Origin: Vibrio sp. ED004
GTDB taxonomy: Bacteria; Pseudomonadota; Gammaproteobacteria; Enterobacterales; Vibrionaceae
DNA: 64,000 nt
Assembly (NCBI RefSeq): GCF_023206395.1
Contig: NZ_CP066149.1
Span: 1,922,001-1,986,000 of the forward strand
Reading direction: 5' to 3'
In this document: positions 18,746-27,715 of the stretch, piece by piece
Layout: every line of letters begins with the position of its first letter
How positions within the stretch are numbered: position 1 is the first letter of the stretch
The notes under the pieces: model-generated
What the model was told of the DNA's origin: nothing
Databases searched by the model: none
What the model saw: the letters and a program-made list of their open reading frames with translations, nothing else
Position numbers and translations under genes: made by a program

Positions 18746-19036
18746 ATCTTGAACTCTTATTCGTTATTGGGCGAAAAATTATAGGGTAGGAGTATAGCGA
18801 GATTTGGAGTTTGGTGTACATAGAGATTTGAACCTTTGAACAGCATCAGCAGCAAAGTTTAACGATTTTTTTTGATTATATTTTCCGTTAGATAGATAAT
18901 GGCCTCATTTACATTTTTAAATTTTAATGCGTAGTGTGGTTTTCGCTTTGTTACCAACGGGCGGTAGCTTGTTTGGTAGAGAGGCCTACACTGTGCATAG
19001 TCCATGAATCAAAATAAGTTAGGTTAGGGGTTTCTA
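18746..19036 (+). promoter_or_regulatory. Upstream region of the first rml operon with a JUMPstart-like site
   Basis: This 291-base gap between the divergent rhodanese and rmlB genes has no gene. It is AT-rich near 18860-18935 and holds an ops-like core at 18960. I cannot assign a promoter with confidence. Confidence 0.5.
18960..18971 (+). promoter_or_regulatory. ops element (RfaH recruitment), variant
   Basis: GGCGGTAGCTTG, one base different from the E. coli ops core GGCGGTAGCGTG, 65 bases before the rmlB start. RfaH loads onto RNA polymerase paused at ops and suppresses Rho termination in long surface-sugar operons. The position at the head of a 13-kb operon supports function. Confidence 0.75.
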
Positions 19037-20125
19037 GTGAAGATATTAGTCACTGGCGGTGCTGGTTTTATCGGTTCTGCAGTTGTTCGCTACATTATCA
19101 ACAATACATCGAACAGCGTTATAAACGTTGATAAGCTCACTTATGCGGGGAACTTAGAGTCACTTGTCGATGTTGATTCAAATGAACGTTATGCATTCGA
19201 ACAAGTAGATATTTGTAATCGTTCAGAGCTTGACCGTGTTTTTGCAGAGCATAAACCGGATGCGGTAATGCACTTAGCCGCTGAGTCGCATGTTGACCGC
19301 TCTATCACCGGTCCAGCTGCATTTATTGAAACGAACGTAGTTGGAACATATACGCTACTAGAAGCGACTCGTGAGTACTGGAATACACTGGAAGATCAAG
19401 CGAAAGCAGAGTTTCGCTTCCACCATATCTCTACAGACGAAGTCTATGGTGACCTTCCTCACCCAGACGAGGTTCCAGAAGGTGCTGAGCTACCAATGTT
19501 CTTGGAGACGACATCTTATGAACCGTCTAGCCCTTACTCTGCTTCAAAAGCATCAAGTGACCATTTGGTTCGTGCGTGGCTTCGTACTTATGGCCTGCCA
19601 ACTATTGTCACTAATTGTTCAAATAACTATGGCCCGTACCATTTTCCTGAAAAATTGATACCACTTGTCATCTTAAATGCTCTAGAAGGAAAAGACCTTC
19701 CTATTTACGGTAAAGGTGACCAGATTCGTGACTGGTTGTTTGTAGAAGATCATGCTCGAGCGCTCTACAAAGTCGTGACCGAGGGTAAAGTCGGTGAGAC
19801 CTATAATATTGGTGGTCATAACGAAAAGCAGAATCTTGAAGTGGTTAATACTATTTGTGACATCCTTGATACGCTAGTACCGAAAGAGAGCAAATACGCA
19901 GAGCAAATCACCTACGTTCAAGACCGCCCAGGTCACGACCGTCGTTATGCTATTGACTCATCTAAAATGCAATGTGAATTGGGTTGGACACCGGAGGAGA
20001 CTTTCGAAACGGGTCTTCGTAAAACAGTTCAATGGTACCTCGATAACGCTAAGTGGTGTCAAAATGTGCAAGATGGTAGCTACCAACGTGAGCGCCTGGG
20101 TGTAGTAGCAGGAGATATGAAGTAA
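19037..20125 (+). CDS. rmlB: dTDP-glucose 4,6-dehydratase, copy 1
   Basis: A 362-aa RmlB, second enzyme of dTDP-L-rhamnose synthesis. [10 protein letters not shown] binds NAD; the catalytic region is [11 protein letters not shown] and [12 protein letters not shown] (YxxxK). It starts at GTG with an AGG/GGGG-type site upstream and overlaps rmlA by one base. It is very similar to the second copy at 52923 at protein level, with many silent DNA differences, so the duplication is not recent or the copies came separately. Confidence 0.96.
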   Translation: MKILVTGGAGFIGSAVVRYIINNTSNSVINVDKLTYAGNLESLVDVDSNERYAFEQVDICNRSELDRVFAEHKPDAVMHLAAESHVDRSITGPAAFIETNVVGTYTLLEATREYWNTLEDQAKAEFRFHHISTDEVYGDLPHPDEVPEGAELPMFLETTSYEPSSPYSASKASSDHLVRAWLRTYGLPTIVTNCSNNYGPYHFPEKLIPLVILNALEGKDLPIYGKGDQIRDWLFVEDHARALYKVVTEGKVGETYNIGGHNEKQNLEVVNTICDILDTLVPKESKYAEQITYVQDRPGHDRRYAIDSSKMQCELGWTPEETFETGLRKTVQWYLDNAKWCQNVQDGSYQRERLGVVAGDMK

Positions 20126-21000
20126 TGAAAGGTATCGTATTAGCTGGTGGTTCTGGTACTCGTCTATACCCACTTACACGTGGTGTGTCGAAACAACTCT
20201 TGCCAATTTATGACAAACCAATGGTGTTCTATCCAATCTCGACATTAATGCTTGCTGGTATTAAAGATATTTTGATCATCACAACACCTGAAGATAACGC
20301 TGGCTTTCAGCGTTTGCTTGGGGATGGCTCTGATTTTGGTATTAATCTTGAGTATGCAATTCAGCCTAGTCCTGATGGCTTAGCTCAAGCTTTCATTATT
20401 GGCGAAGAGTTTATTGGTGATGACAGTGTGTGTTTGGTTCTGGGTGATAATATCTTTTACGGTCAGTCATTTTCACAAACCCTACAAAATGCAGCTTCAA
20501 GAGAGGCTGGTGCAACCGTTTTTGGCTATCAAGTTAAGGACCCAGAGCGCTTTGGTGTCGTGGAATTTGATGAAAACATGAAAGCGATATCTATCGAAGA
20601 GAAGCCGGAAAAACCAAAATCTAATTACGCAGTTACGGGACTGTATTTTTATGATAACCGAGTCGTTGAAATGGCCAAACAAGTGAAGCCGTCTGAACGA
20701 GGAGAGTTGGAAATTACCACGCTCAATGAAATGTATCTCAATGATGGTTCATTAAACGTAGAATTACTAGGTCGTGGTTTTGCGTGGTTAGACACAGGTA
20801 CACATGAGAGCCTACACGAGGCATCCTCTTTCGTGCAAACTATTGAGCACGTACAAGGATTAAAGGTAGCTTGTTTGGAAGAGATCGCTTGGCGTAATGG
20901 TTGGTTGAGTGATGAGCAGGTCAAAGCATTGGCTAAGCCAATGATGAAAAATGAATATGGTCAGTATTTATCCCGTTTATTGCTTGAAAATAGGAAGTAA
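20125..21000 (+). CDS. rmlA: Glucose-1-phosphate thymidylyltransferase, copy 1
   Basis: A 291-aa RmlA, first step of the dTDP-rhamnose pathway (glucose 1-phosphate plus dTTP). The nucleotidyltransferase signature [20 protein letters not shown] is at residues 8-27, and VLGDNIFYG holds the metal-binding Asp. This is the only intact rmlA in the window, since the second copy has two stop codons, so it probably serves both polysaccharide operons. Confidence 0.96.
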   Translation: MKGIVLAGGSGTRLYPLTRGVSKQLLPIYDKPMVFYPISTLMLAGIKDILIITTPEDNAGFQRLLGDGSDFGINLEYAIQPSPDGLAQAFIIGEEFIGDDSVCLVLGDNIFYGQSFSQTLQNAASREAGATVFGYQVKDPERFGVVEFDENMKAISIEEKPEKPKSNYAVTGLYFYDNRVVEMAKQVKPSERGELEITTLNEMYLNDGSLNVELLGRGFAWLDTGTHESLHEASSFVQTIEHVQGLKVACLEEIAWRNGWLSDEQVKALAKPMMKNEYGQYLSRLLLENRK

Positions 21001-21005
21001 TTGGA

Positions 21006-21884
21006 ATGAAAGTGCTTATTACTGGCGGTGGTGGACAAGTTGCTAAAGTTCTTGTCAAGCAATTGGGTCATAAGCACCATTTGACTTGCTTTGATAGAAG
21101 CGAACTAGATATCACGAGTGAAGAGTCATTAGTTCGTTGCCTGTCGCTAATAAAGCCTGATGTTGTTATTAATACCGCCGCCTATACGGCGGTTGATAAG
21201 GCTGAAAGTGAGCCGGACTTAGCTTTTGATGTTAATGGAGAAGGTGTAAAAAAACTGTCTGGTATTTGCAACCGATTTGATTGCGTGTTGATACACTTGT
21301 CAACTGATTATGTATATGACGGTGATATTGAAGGTTTACACTGTGAAAGCGAAGAAGCCAACCCAAAAACAGTTTATGGGAAAAGCAAACTTCTCGGCGA
21401 AAGCTATATTCAAAAGGCTTGTAGTAAATATCTGATTATCAGAACTTCTTGGTTATTTAGTGATTATGGTAATAACTTCTTAAAAACAATATTTAAGCTA
21501 CTAGAAAAAGGCAATAGTGTTTCAGTTGTTAATGACCAATTTGGTTCACCAACGAGTTGTTATAACTTAGCTTCTTTCATCGAAGAAATATTATTAACTC
21601 TCGAGGAAAATTCAAATGATGATATTTGGGGGGTATACAATTATTCTGATTCACCAGCAACAAACTGGTACGAATTCTCGAAGAAAATTGAAAAGGTGAT
21701 GGATAAATGTACAACATCAAAAATAATACCGATACCCTCAAGTGATTATTGTTCACCTGCCGACCGTCCAAAAAACTCAAAACTGAATTGTAATAAAATA
21801 TTAAGAGCATTTGGTTCAAAGAGTAGGAGTTGGGAAGGTGAGGTTGAACTTCTCGTCGAAAAATTATTAAAAGGTACAAAATGA
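21006..21884 (+). CDS. rmlD: dTDP-4-dehydrorhamnose reductase, copy 1
   Basis: A 292-aa RmlD, last reduction to dTDP-L-rhamnose. The GGGGQVAKVL nucleotide motif, LSTDYVYDG and the YxxxK motif VYGKSKLLGE are present. It is clearly more AT-rich than rmlB/rmlA upstream and much more diverged from copy 2 than RmlB is, suggesting the cluster is a mosaic with a junction near 21000. It overlaps rmlC by four bases. Confidence 0.93.
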   Translation: MKVLITGGGGQVAKVLVKQLGHKHHLTCFDRSELDITSEESLVRCLSLIKPDVVINTAAYTAVDKAESEPDLAFDVNGEGVKKLSGICNRFDCVLIHLSTDYVYDGDIEGLHCESEEANPKTVYGKSKLLGESYIQKACSKYLIIRTSWLFSDYGNNFLKTIFKLLEKGNSVSVVNDQFGSPTSCYNLASFIEEILLTLEENSNDDIWGVYNYSDSPATNWYEFSKKIEKVMDKCTTSKIIPIPSSDYCSPADRPKNSKLNCNKILRAFGSKSRSWEGEVELLVEKLLKGTK

Positions 21885-22429
21885 AAGTTATTGACACAAA
21901 TATAGCTGATGTAAAGATTATTGAGCCTCAAGTTTTTGGGGATGAGCGTGGCTTTTTTATGGAAACTTGGCAACAAAAGAAATTTGAAGAACTTGTTGCT
22001 CAGCGTACTTTTGTCCAAGACAATCATTCAAAATCATCAAAAGGGATTTTGCGAGGCCTCCATTACCAAACAGAAAACACTCAAGGTAAATTAGTAAGAG
22101 TAATTTCTGGAGAGGTGTATGATGTTGCGGTCGATTTGAGAAAGTCTTCTGAGACATTTGGGCAATGGGTTGGGGTTGTTCTATCTGCGTCGAATAACAG
22201 GCAGCTTTGGGTCCCAGAAGGTTTTGCTCATGGATTCTATGTTATGAGTGAAGAGGCCGAGTTTGTATATAAGTGCACCGATTACTATAATGCTTCAGCC
22301 GAACATTCACTGATCTGGAATGACTCAGAGATAGGGATAGAATGGCCTATTGCTAGCGACTCTAAACCGTTACTTTCAGAAAAGGATCGCAATGGTAAAG
22401 TTTTAGCAGAAGCAGAGGTTTTTGAGTAA
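21881..22429 (+). CDS. rmlC: dTDP-4-dehydrorhamnose 3,5-epimerase, copy 1
   Basis: A 182-aa cupin epimerase. RGFFMETWQQKKFEE and the catalytic-His segment GILRGLHYQ are seen, as is WVPEGFAHGFYV. Starts within the rmlD stop and ends one base into wzm, so rml sugar synthesis and ABC export are read as one operon. Confidence 0.94.
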   Translation: MKVIDTNIADVKIIEPQVFGDERGFFMETWQQKKFEELVAQRTFVQDNHSKSSKGILRGLHYQTENTQGKLVRVISGEVYDVAVDLRKSSETFGQWVGVVLSASNNRQLWVPEGFAHGFYVMSEEAEFVYKCTDYYNASAEHSLIWNDSEIGIEWPIASDSKPLLSEKDRNGKVLAEAEVFE

Positions 22430-23250
22430 TGGCTACTTTTAGCGGCTCTCCAAAAGAGTCATTAAAGAGTCTTATCAGAAATAAAACACTGATTATTTCG
22501 CTAGTAAAGCGAGATGTTATTATTAGGTACAAAGGCTCGTTATTTGGTTGGCTATGGTCATTTTTAACACCGTTGTTCATGTTATCAGTATACACACTAG
22601 TTTTTGGAGAAATTTTAAAAGTTAAGTGGCATTCGGGGGGGAATGAGGTTCCTGGTCAATTTGCAATGTTACTTTTTGCTGGTTTAATAATATTCAATAT
22701 GTTTTCTGAGTGTATTAATAGGTCACCAATTACCATATTATCAAATGTTAACTATGTAAAAAAAATAGTATTTCCTCTTGAGATTCTACCAGTAGTAACG
22801 GTTCTTTCTACCCTGTTTCATGCGGTTGTTAGCCTTTTGGTTTGGGTGGTTGTGTATATGATATTATTTGGATTCCCTCATAAAACCTTATTGCTTGCTC
22901 CTGTTACTTTAATACCTATAGTATTACTTGTATCAGGATTCTCCTTCATTCTTTCTGCTCTTGGTGTATTTGTCCGTGACATAAACCAAGTAGTTGGGTT
23001 GATATGTACAGGGTTAATGTTTTTATCTCCGATATTTTACCCGATAAGTTCCTTACCAACGCAATATCAGTTCATTGTTAGTCTTAACCCTTTGACTTTA
23101 CCGATTGAAGAGTTTCGCAAGGTAGCTTTCTTTGGGGAAAATCCTGATCTCATATCCATTTCTATATACTTAGTTATTGCAATATTGATTAATTTTGTTG
23201 GATTTTATTTTTTCCAAAAGACAAGAAAGGCCTTTGCAGATGTCCTCTAA
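22429..23250 (+). CDS. wzm: ABC-2 type polysaccharide export permease
   Basis: A 273-aa inner-membrane protein with about six transmembrane segments, of the Wzm/KpsM/RfbD family. It begins with the typical cytoplasmic amphipathic stretch ending in VKRDVIIRYKGSLFGWLWSF. With Wzt it moves the finished undecaprenyl-linked polymer across the membrane. The wzt start lies 11 bases before its stop. Confidence 0.92.
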   Translation: MATFSGSPKESLKSLIRNKTLIISLVKRDVIIRYKGSLFGWLWSFLTPLFMLSVYTLVFGEILKVKWHSGGNEVPGQFAMLLFAGLIIFNMFSECINRSPITILSNVNYVKKIVFPLEILPVVTVLSTLFHAVVSLLVWVVVYMILFGFPHKTLLLAPVTLIPIVLLVSGFSFILSALGVFVRDINQVVGLICTGLMFLSPIFYPISSLPTQYQFIVSLNPLTLPIEEFRKVAFFGENPDLISISIYLVIAILINFVGFYFFQKTRKAFADVL

Positions 23251-24601
23251 TATTGCTATTGAAGTCAAAGATGTATCTAAGAGCTTTCAGGTTTATGAAA
23301 GGCCAATAGATAGGTTGAAGCAGTTATTTATTCCAAGGATCAAGAACTGTTTTGGTATGCAATCTACAACCTACTATCGAGATTTCGCGGCACTGAGCGG
23401 TGTTAGCTTCTCTATAAATAAAGGTGAGACTGTTGGTATTGTTGGTAGAAATGGTTCAGGGAAGTCTACCATTTTACAAATTATATGCGGAACTTTATCG
23501 GCAAACAACGGTGTAGTTTCGACCTGTGGGCGAATCGCCGCATTGCTTGAATTAGGCTCTGGGTTTAATCCAGAATTTACTGGGCGCGAAAATGTTTATA
23601 TGAATGCAGCAATTCTCGGGTTATCTCGAGAAGAAACCAAAAAGAAGTTTCCTGCCATTGAACAGTTTGCGGATATCGGTGATTTTATTGACCAGCCAGT
23701 AAAAACTTATTCCAGTGGCATGGTTGTTAGGCTCGCATTTGCTGTTTCAATCAATGTTGAACCAGAGATACTAATAGTTGATGAAGCTTTAGCTGTAGGC
23801 GATGAACTATTTCAAAGGAAGTGTTTCTCAAGAATAGAGGAAATAAAAAAACAGGGGGCTACAATACTGTTCGTATCTCATTCAGGTTCCACAATCATTG
23901 AACTTTGTGATCGTGCTATTCTAATGGATAGTGGCGAAAAAATAGCAATCGGTAGCCCAAAAGAGATTGTGAATAGTTACCAAAAATTGCTTTATGCGCC
24001 AGAAGATAAGCAGAAAGAGATTAGAGAGGAAGTGATACGCTGCTCAAATTCTCAATCAACAGATACCCACACTCCAAAAGCCCAACATGCACAAGAAAAA
24101 GATGAGAAGGCTATTGAATTCTTGGACCCTAACCTGATTCCAGAAAGCACGATTGAATATGAAAGTCATGGTGCTATTATTTCATCGCCTAGGGTTTTAA
24201 CTGAAGATGGCATCGAAGTAAATAACTTGGTAAGAGGTCGGTCTTACAAGTTTAGTTATCAAGTAGAATTTAATTCAGATTTCGATAATGTTCGATTTGG
24301 CATGTTAATTAAATCACTTTCTGGTGTTGAACTTGGAGGCTCTGTATCTTCGTCAGGTGACTCAGAAATAAAAGGAAGCCTAGGCGATAAAATCGATATT
24401 GAGTTTACATTTCAATGTCTGCTTAATCCTGGAGTATATTTCCTAAACTCTGGAGTATTAGGTAATGTCAATGGTATAGAGACATATATACACCGATTGA
24501 TCGACGTATCTATGTTTAGAGTTATACCTGAAGTAGGTCTGTTGTCTACAGGAATTATGGACTTCAACTGTCGTTGTCAGCTGACTCGAGGGGGTAAATA
24601 A
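23240..24601 (+). CDS. wzt: ABC transporter ATPase with C-terminal glycan-binding domain
   Basis: A 453-aa Wzt. Walker A GRNGSGKST (69-77), signature YSSGM (157-161), Walker B ILIVDEAL (177-184) and the switch His (H214) are intact. A linker (about 250-295) leads to an extra C-terminal domain (about 300-453) like the beta-sandwich of E. coli O9a Wzt, which recognises a terminal modification on the finished O-polysaccharide. The ATG at 23240 is chosen over an upstream in-frame start inside wzm because it begins the conserved sequence (MSSNIAIEVKDVSK). The next gene is a candidate chain-modifying enzyme. Confidence 0.92.
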   Translation: MSSNIAIEVKDVSKSFQVYERPIDRLKQLFIPRIKNCFGMQSTTYYRDFAALSGVSFSINKGETVGIVGRNGSGKSTILQIICGTLSANNGVVSTCGRIAALLELGSGFNPEFTGRENVYMNAAILGLSREETKKKFPAIEQFADIGDFIDQPVKTYSSGMVVRLAFAVSINVEPEILIVDEALAVGDELFQRKCFSRIEEIKKQGATILFVSHSGSTIIELCDRAILMDSGEKIAIGSPKEIVNSYQKLLYAPEDKQKEIREEVIRCSNSQSTDTHTPKAQHAQEKDEKAIEFLDPNLIPESTIEYESHGAIISSPRVLTEDGIEVNNLVRGRSYKFSYQVEFNSDFDNVRFGMLIKSLSGVELGGSVSSSGDSEIKGSLGDKIDIEFTFQCLLNPGVYFLNSGVLGNVNGIETYIHRLIDVSMFRVIPEVGLLSTGIMDFNCRCQLTRGGK

Positions 24602-24602
24602 A

Positions 24603-25820
24603 GTGGCAAAGTCGAGATTACTTGTCGTCTTGGGCGTTCCTCGGAGTGGCACAAGTGCTATAACCAGAGCGTTAAAAGTTTTTGGAGCAAGTTTTGGTCA
24701 AGATTTGATTGAAGCGAAGCAGAATATAAATGATAAAGGCTTCTGGGAAGATAAAGCGGTACTTAACTTAAATGAAGACATCTTGAGGGCTCTGAATACA
24801 TCATGGAGTAACCTAAAGCCAATAACAAAAGGTTGCTTTGACTCTGATGACTTCACGAAGTTTAAGGTTGAAGCTGAATCTCTAATTAAAGATAAAGTAA
24901 GAAATGGCAGGATCTTAGCATTAAAAGAACCAAGAATTACAAAGTTGTTGCCTTTCTGGGAAATGATATTCGAGTCTTGCGATATATCTGTTAGTTATGT
25001 AGTTGCTCTTCGCCACCCTTCAGACGTATTAAATTCTTTTGTCCGTCAAGAGAATATTATGGTAAGAAGCATAGATATTATACCTTCAAATGTCTATTTA
25101 ATATGGTTGTCTTACCTAGTTTCAACTATACCGCTTTTCTTAAGCAAGTCTGATGTGATGGTGGTTAGCTATAATGATTTGCTGAATGATCCTCAAGGGA
25201 TCGTTTTTTCTTTATCGCGTAAGTTAAATATTGATGTTAATGAAACTGAACTTGTGGAGTATAGCCAAAGCTTCTTAAGTAAAGGATTAAACCACGCTCA
25301 AGGAGGAAATAACCTTAGTGGTGAGTTTAATGAAATTATTATCGAGTTATATAATGTGTTGTTGGAAGTATCAAGAAATACAACGACTTCTTGTTCTCTG
25401 CAACAAATAAAAAGTTTAGAAAAAATTAAGTATAACTTCGATAATATTTCGTCTTTTCTATCGTTAACTGATAACTACAGGGAGGCTTTGTTTTCTGAAA
25501 TTTGTGAAAATAGAAGTCTATCTGACGAGAACTCAGAAAAGCAACAATTGATTTATGATAATAATCGTTATATCGATGAGTTAAAAAGTAAAATTGAGTT
25601 GAACCACTCTGAAATTAAGAGTCAGAGAAGTGAGATTGAGATTGAGATTGAGATTCAGATAAGTAAAATTGAAACTCAAAGAAGCGAGATCGAGGCCAAC
25701 AATCAAAGATTACAAGAGTGTAATGATGAAATTAGTCGGATTCTAAATTCAAAATCAATGAGAATCACTAAGCCTCTAAGGTTTTTGGTTGAGCTTTTGA
25801 ATAGAGTGAATAAAAAATGA
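24603..25820 (+). CDS. Sulfotransferase-domain protein with C-terminal coiled coil
   Basis: A 405-aa protein. Residues 1 to about 240 are sulfotransferase-like: the PAPS 5'-phosphosulfate loop GVPRSGTSAI (11-20) and a 3'-phosphate site around ALRHPSDVLNSFV. From about 305 a Glu/Lys/Ile-rich coiled coil runs to about 385, including four EI dipeptides from a GAGATT tandem repeat, then a tail SMRITKPLRFL. It starts at GTG one base after wzt. The layout recalls WbdD, where a modifying enzyme with a coiled-coil ruler caps O9a chains that Wzt then recognises; the capping role is inference. Sulfation of internal residues is the simpler alternative. Confidence 0.75.
   Translation: MAKSRLLVVLGVPRSGTSAITRALKVFGASFGQDLIEAKQNINDKGFWEDKAVLNLNEDILRALNTSWSNLKPITKGCFDSDDFTKFKVEAESLIKDKVRNGRILALKEPRITKLLPFWEMIFESCDISVSYVVALRHPSDVLNSFVRQENIMVRSIDIIPSNVYLIWLSYLVSTIPLFLSKSDVMVVSYNDLLNDPQGIVFSLSRKLNIDVNETELVEYSQSFLSKGLNHAQGGNNLSGEFNEIIIELYNVLLEVSRNTTTSCSLQQIKSLEKIKYNFDNISSFLSLTDNYREALFSEICENRSLSDENSEKQQLIYDNNRYIDELKSKIELNHSEIKSQRSEIEIEIEIQISKIETQRSEIEANNQRLQECNDEISRILNSKSMRITKPLRFLVELLNRVNKK
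25632..25655 (+). repeat. Hexanucleotide tandem repeat GAGATT x4
   Basis: Four perfect GAGATT units in frame, coding Glu-Ile four times (residues 344-351) inside the predicted coiled coil of the sulfotransferase-like protein. Unit gain or loss would keep the frame and change coil length. Confidence 0.9.
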
Positions 25821-27715
25821 GATGCAGTAAAGAATCAAATGTAATGAAAAGAGCGGCTTTTTATCTTTTTTATGATAAGGATGGAATTGTAGATGATTAC
25901 ATTATTCACAAGTTAGCAGAACTAAGAAAAAGTACTGACTCTATTTTTGTCGTATCCAACTCAGCCCTTTCTATTTCTAGTCGAAATAAACTCGAAACAG
26001 TCTCTGATGTCGTATACTGCAGAGAAAATATTGGGTTTGATGTATGGGCTTATAAGGAGGCTTTAGAGGTTTTTGGTCAAGAAGCCTTGCTTGAATACGA
26101 TGAAATAATCTTGTTGAACTACACGTTTTTTGGGCCTATTTTCCCATTCGAAGAAATGTTTGAGTGGTCTGAATCACAGGACATCGATTTTTGGGGTGTT
26201 AGTGATCATAAGCAAATGGTGCCTAATCCTTTTACTGGAGAAGGCGTTCTACCTAGACACATTCAATCTCACTTCATAGCAATACGAAGAAAATTATTTT
26301 CATCCCAAGAGTTCTTTAAGTACTGGGATGAAATGCCTATGATTAATTCGTATGTCGATTCAGTACTAATGCATGAGTCAAGGTTTACTGAGCATTTTCA
26401 TTCAAAAGGTTATTCTTTTAATGTTTATTGTAACTCAGAAAATTACCCTTCAGATTACCCTACGTTTATAAATGTTGATCAAACAATAAAGGATCGGTGC
26501 CCTATATTAAAGCGTAGGTTATTTTTCCATGACCCTAACTGGTTAGATGTCAATTGTGTTGATTTAAACAAAGCGATTAGTATTATTGATGAAACCTCTG
26601 ATTTTAATATGGATCATATCTGGTCTAATGTTTCTAGAACCACTAGTCCTCGCACGTTACTGACAAACGCGGAACTGTTGAAGGTATTTCCATCTGAGAG
26701 CACAGATGATCTAGACTGTAAAAAACGTATTGCAGTAATTGCACACATTTATTACTCAGATATGTGTGATGAAATCAAAGATTATTTGGATAATATACCG
26801 AGTGATTTCGACTTATTTATTACTACGGCTTCTGAAAAAGATAAGATAGAAATAGAATCTGTTTTTGAAAGTTACGTTAAAAATGTAGAAGTAAGGGTCG
26901 TTGAATTTAATCGAGGTCGTGATATATCATCTCTTCTTATTTCATGTAAAGACATAGTTCTAGATGGTCAATATGATTTGATATGTAGACTTCACTCGAA
27001 GAAAAGTCCACAGAATGGCTATAATAATTCACAATACTTTAAATATCACATGTACGATAATCTGCTTCATTCAAAAGGTTACGTTAAGAACCTATTGAAT
27101 TTCATGATTAGAAATGAACAAGTGGGTATTATGTCACCAAGCTTAGTACACATAGGATACCCTACTATGGGACATTCATGGTTTGAAAATAAGAGTGTTT
27201 GTGAAAAATATGCTGAATTATTAGGTATCAAAGTTCCGTTTGATGAAAACACACCACATGCTGCTTATGGAACCATGTACTGGTTTAAACCTAAAGCGTT
27301 AAAGCGCCTTTTTACTTATGAATGGAAGTGGTCTGATTTCAATGAAGAACCTTTTCATGTCGATGGTTCCTTGTCTCATGCTATTGAACGATTGATTCAT
27401 TATTGCGCACACAACGATGGGTACTTGGCATATAATACTTCGACAATCCGATCTATTGAAAAAAGCTACTTGAAGCTTGAGCATAAATATCAAGATATTA
27501 TGTCTACACTTTCTAATGGTGACTTATTGTATCAAGTAAATAAGCTAAAAAATATGGATGATTTTGAAGAGAAAGTCGCTTGCTTATTAAATGAAAAAGA
27601 AATTCTTGAAAAGCAAATTAGTCAAATTAAGATGTCATCATCTTGGCGGTTAACTTTGCCAATTAGAAAGCTAAAATTGGCTATGTCTTTTTTTATTAAT
27701 AAGATTAAAATATGA
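25817..27715 (+). CDS. Rhamnan synthesis F-family glycosyltransferase, paralogue 1
   Basis: A 632-aa protein of the RgpF family (rhamnan synthesis), cytoplasmic glycosyltransferases linked to rhamnose polymers. Recognisable segments are FYLFYDKDGIVDDYI, ENIGFDVWAYKEAL, LNYTFFGPIFPFEE, RLHSKKSPQN and AAYGTMYWFKP. It ends in a coiled stretch and a SSSWRLTLPIRKLKL tail. The ATGA overlap with the previous gene favours the start at 25817; an internal ATG at 25844 (MKRAAFYLFYD) aligns with the start of paralogue 2. It is about half identical by eye to the next gene. Confidence 0.82.
   Translation: MRCSKESNVMKRAAFYLFYDKDGIVDDYIIHKLAELRKSTDSIFVVSNSALSISSRNKLETVSDVVYCRENIGFDVWAYKEALEVFGQEALLEYDEIILLNYTFFGPIFPFEEMFEWSESQDIDFWGVSDHKQMVPNPFTGEGVLPRHIQSHFIAIRRKLFSSQEFFKYWDEMPMINSYVDSVLMHESRFTEHFHSKGYSFNVYCNSENYPSDYPTFINVDQTIKDRCPILKRRLFFHDPNWLDVNCVDLNKAISIIDETSDFNMDHIWSNVSRTTSPRTLLTNAELLKVFPSESTDDLDCKKRIAVIAHIYYSDMCDEIKDYLDNIPSDFDLFITTASEKDKIEIESVFESYVKNVEVRVVEFNRGRDISSLLISCKDIVLDGQYDLICRLHSKKSPQNGYNNSQYFKYHMYDNLLHSKGYVKNLLNFMIRNEQVGIMSPSLVHIGYPTMGHSWFENKSVCEKYAELLGIKVPFDENTPHAAYGTMYWFKPKALKRLFTYEWKWSDFNEEPFHVDGSLSHAIERLIHYCAHNDGYLAYNTSTIRSIEKSYLKLEHKYQDIMSTLSNGDLLYQVNKLKNMDDFEEKVACLLNEKEILEKQISQIKMSSSWRLTLPIRKLKLAMSFFINKIKI

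Noticed and set aside
23195..23239. Upstream in-frame start for wzt inside wzm
   Set aside because: The codons overlap the conserved end of the permease, and the ABC ATPase fold begins at the ATG at 23240.
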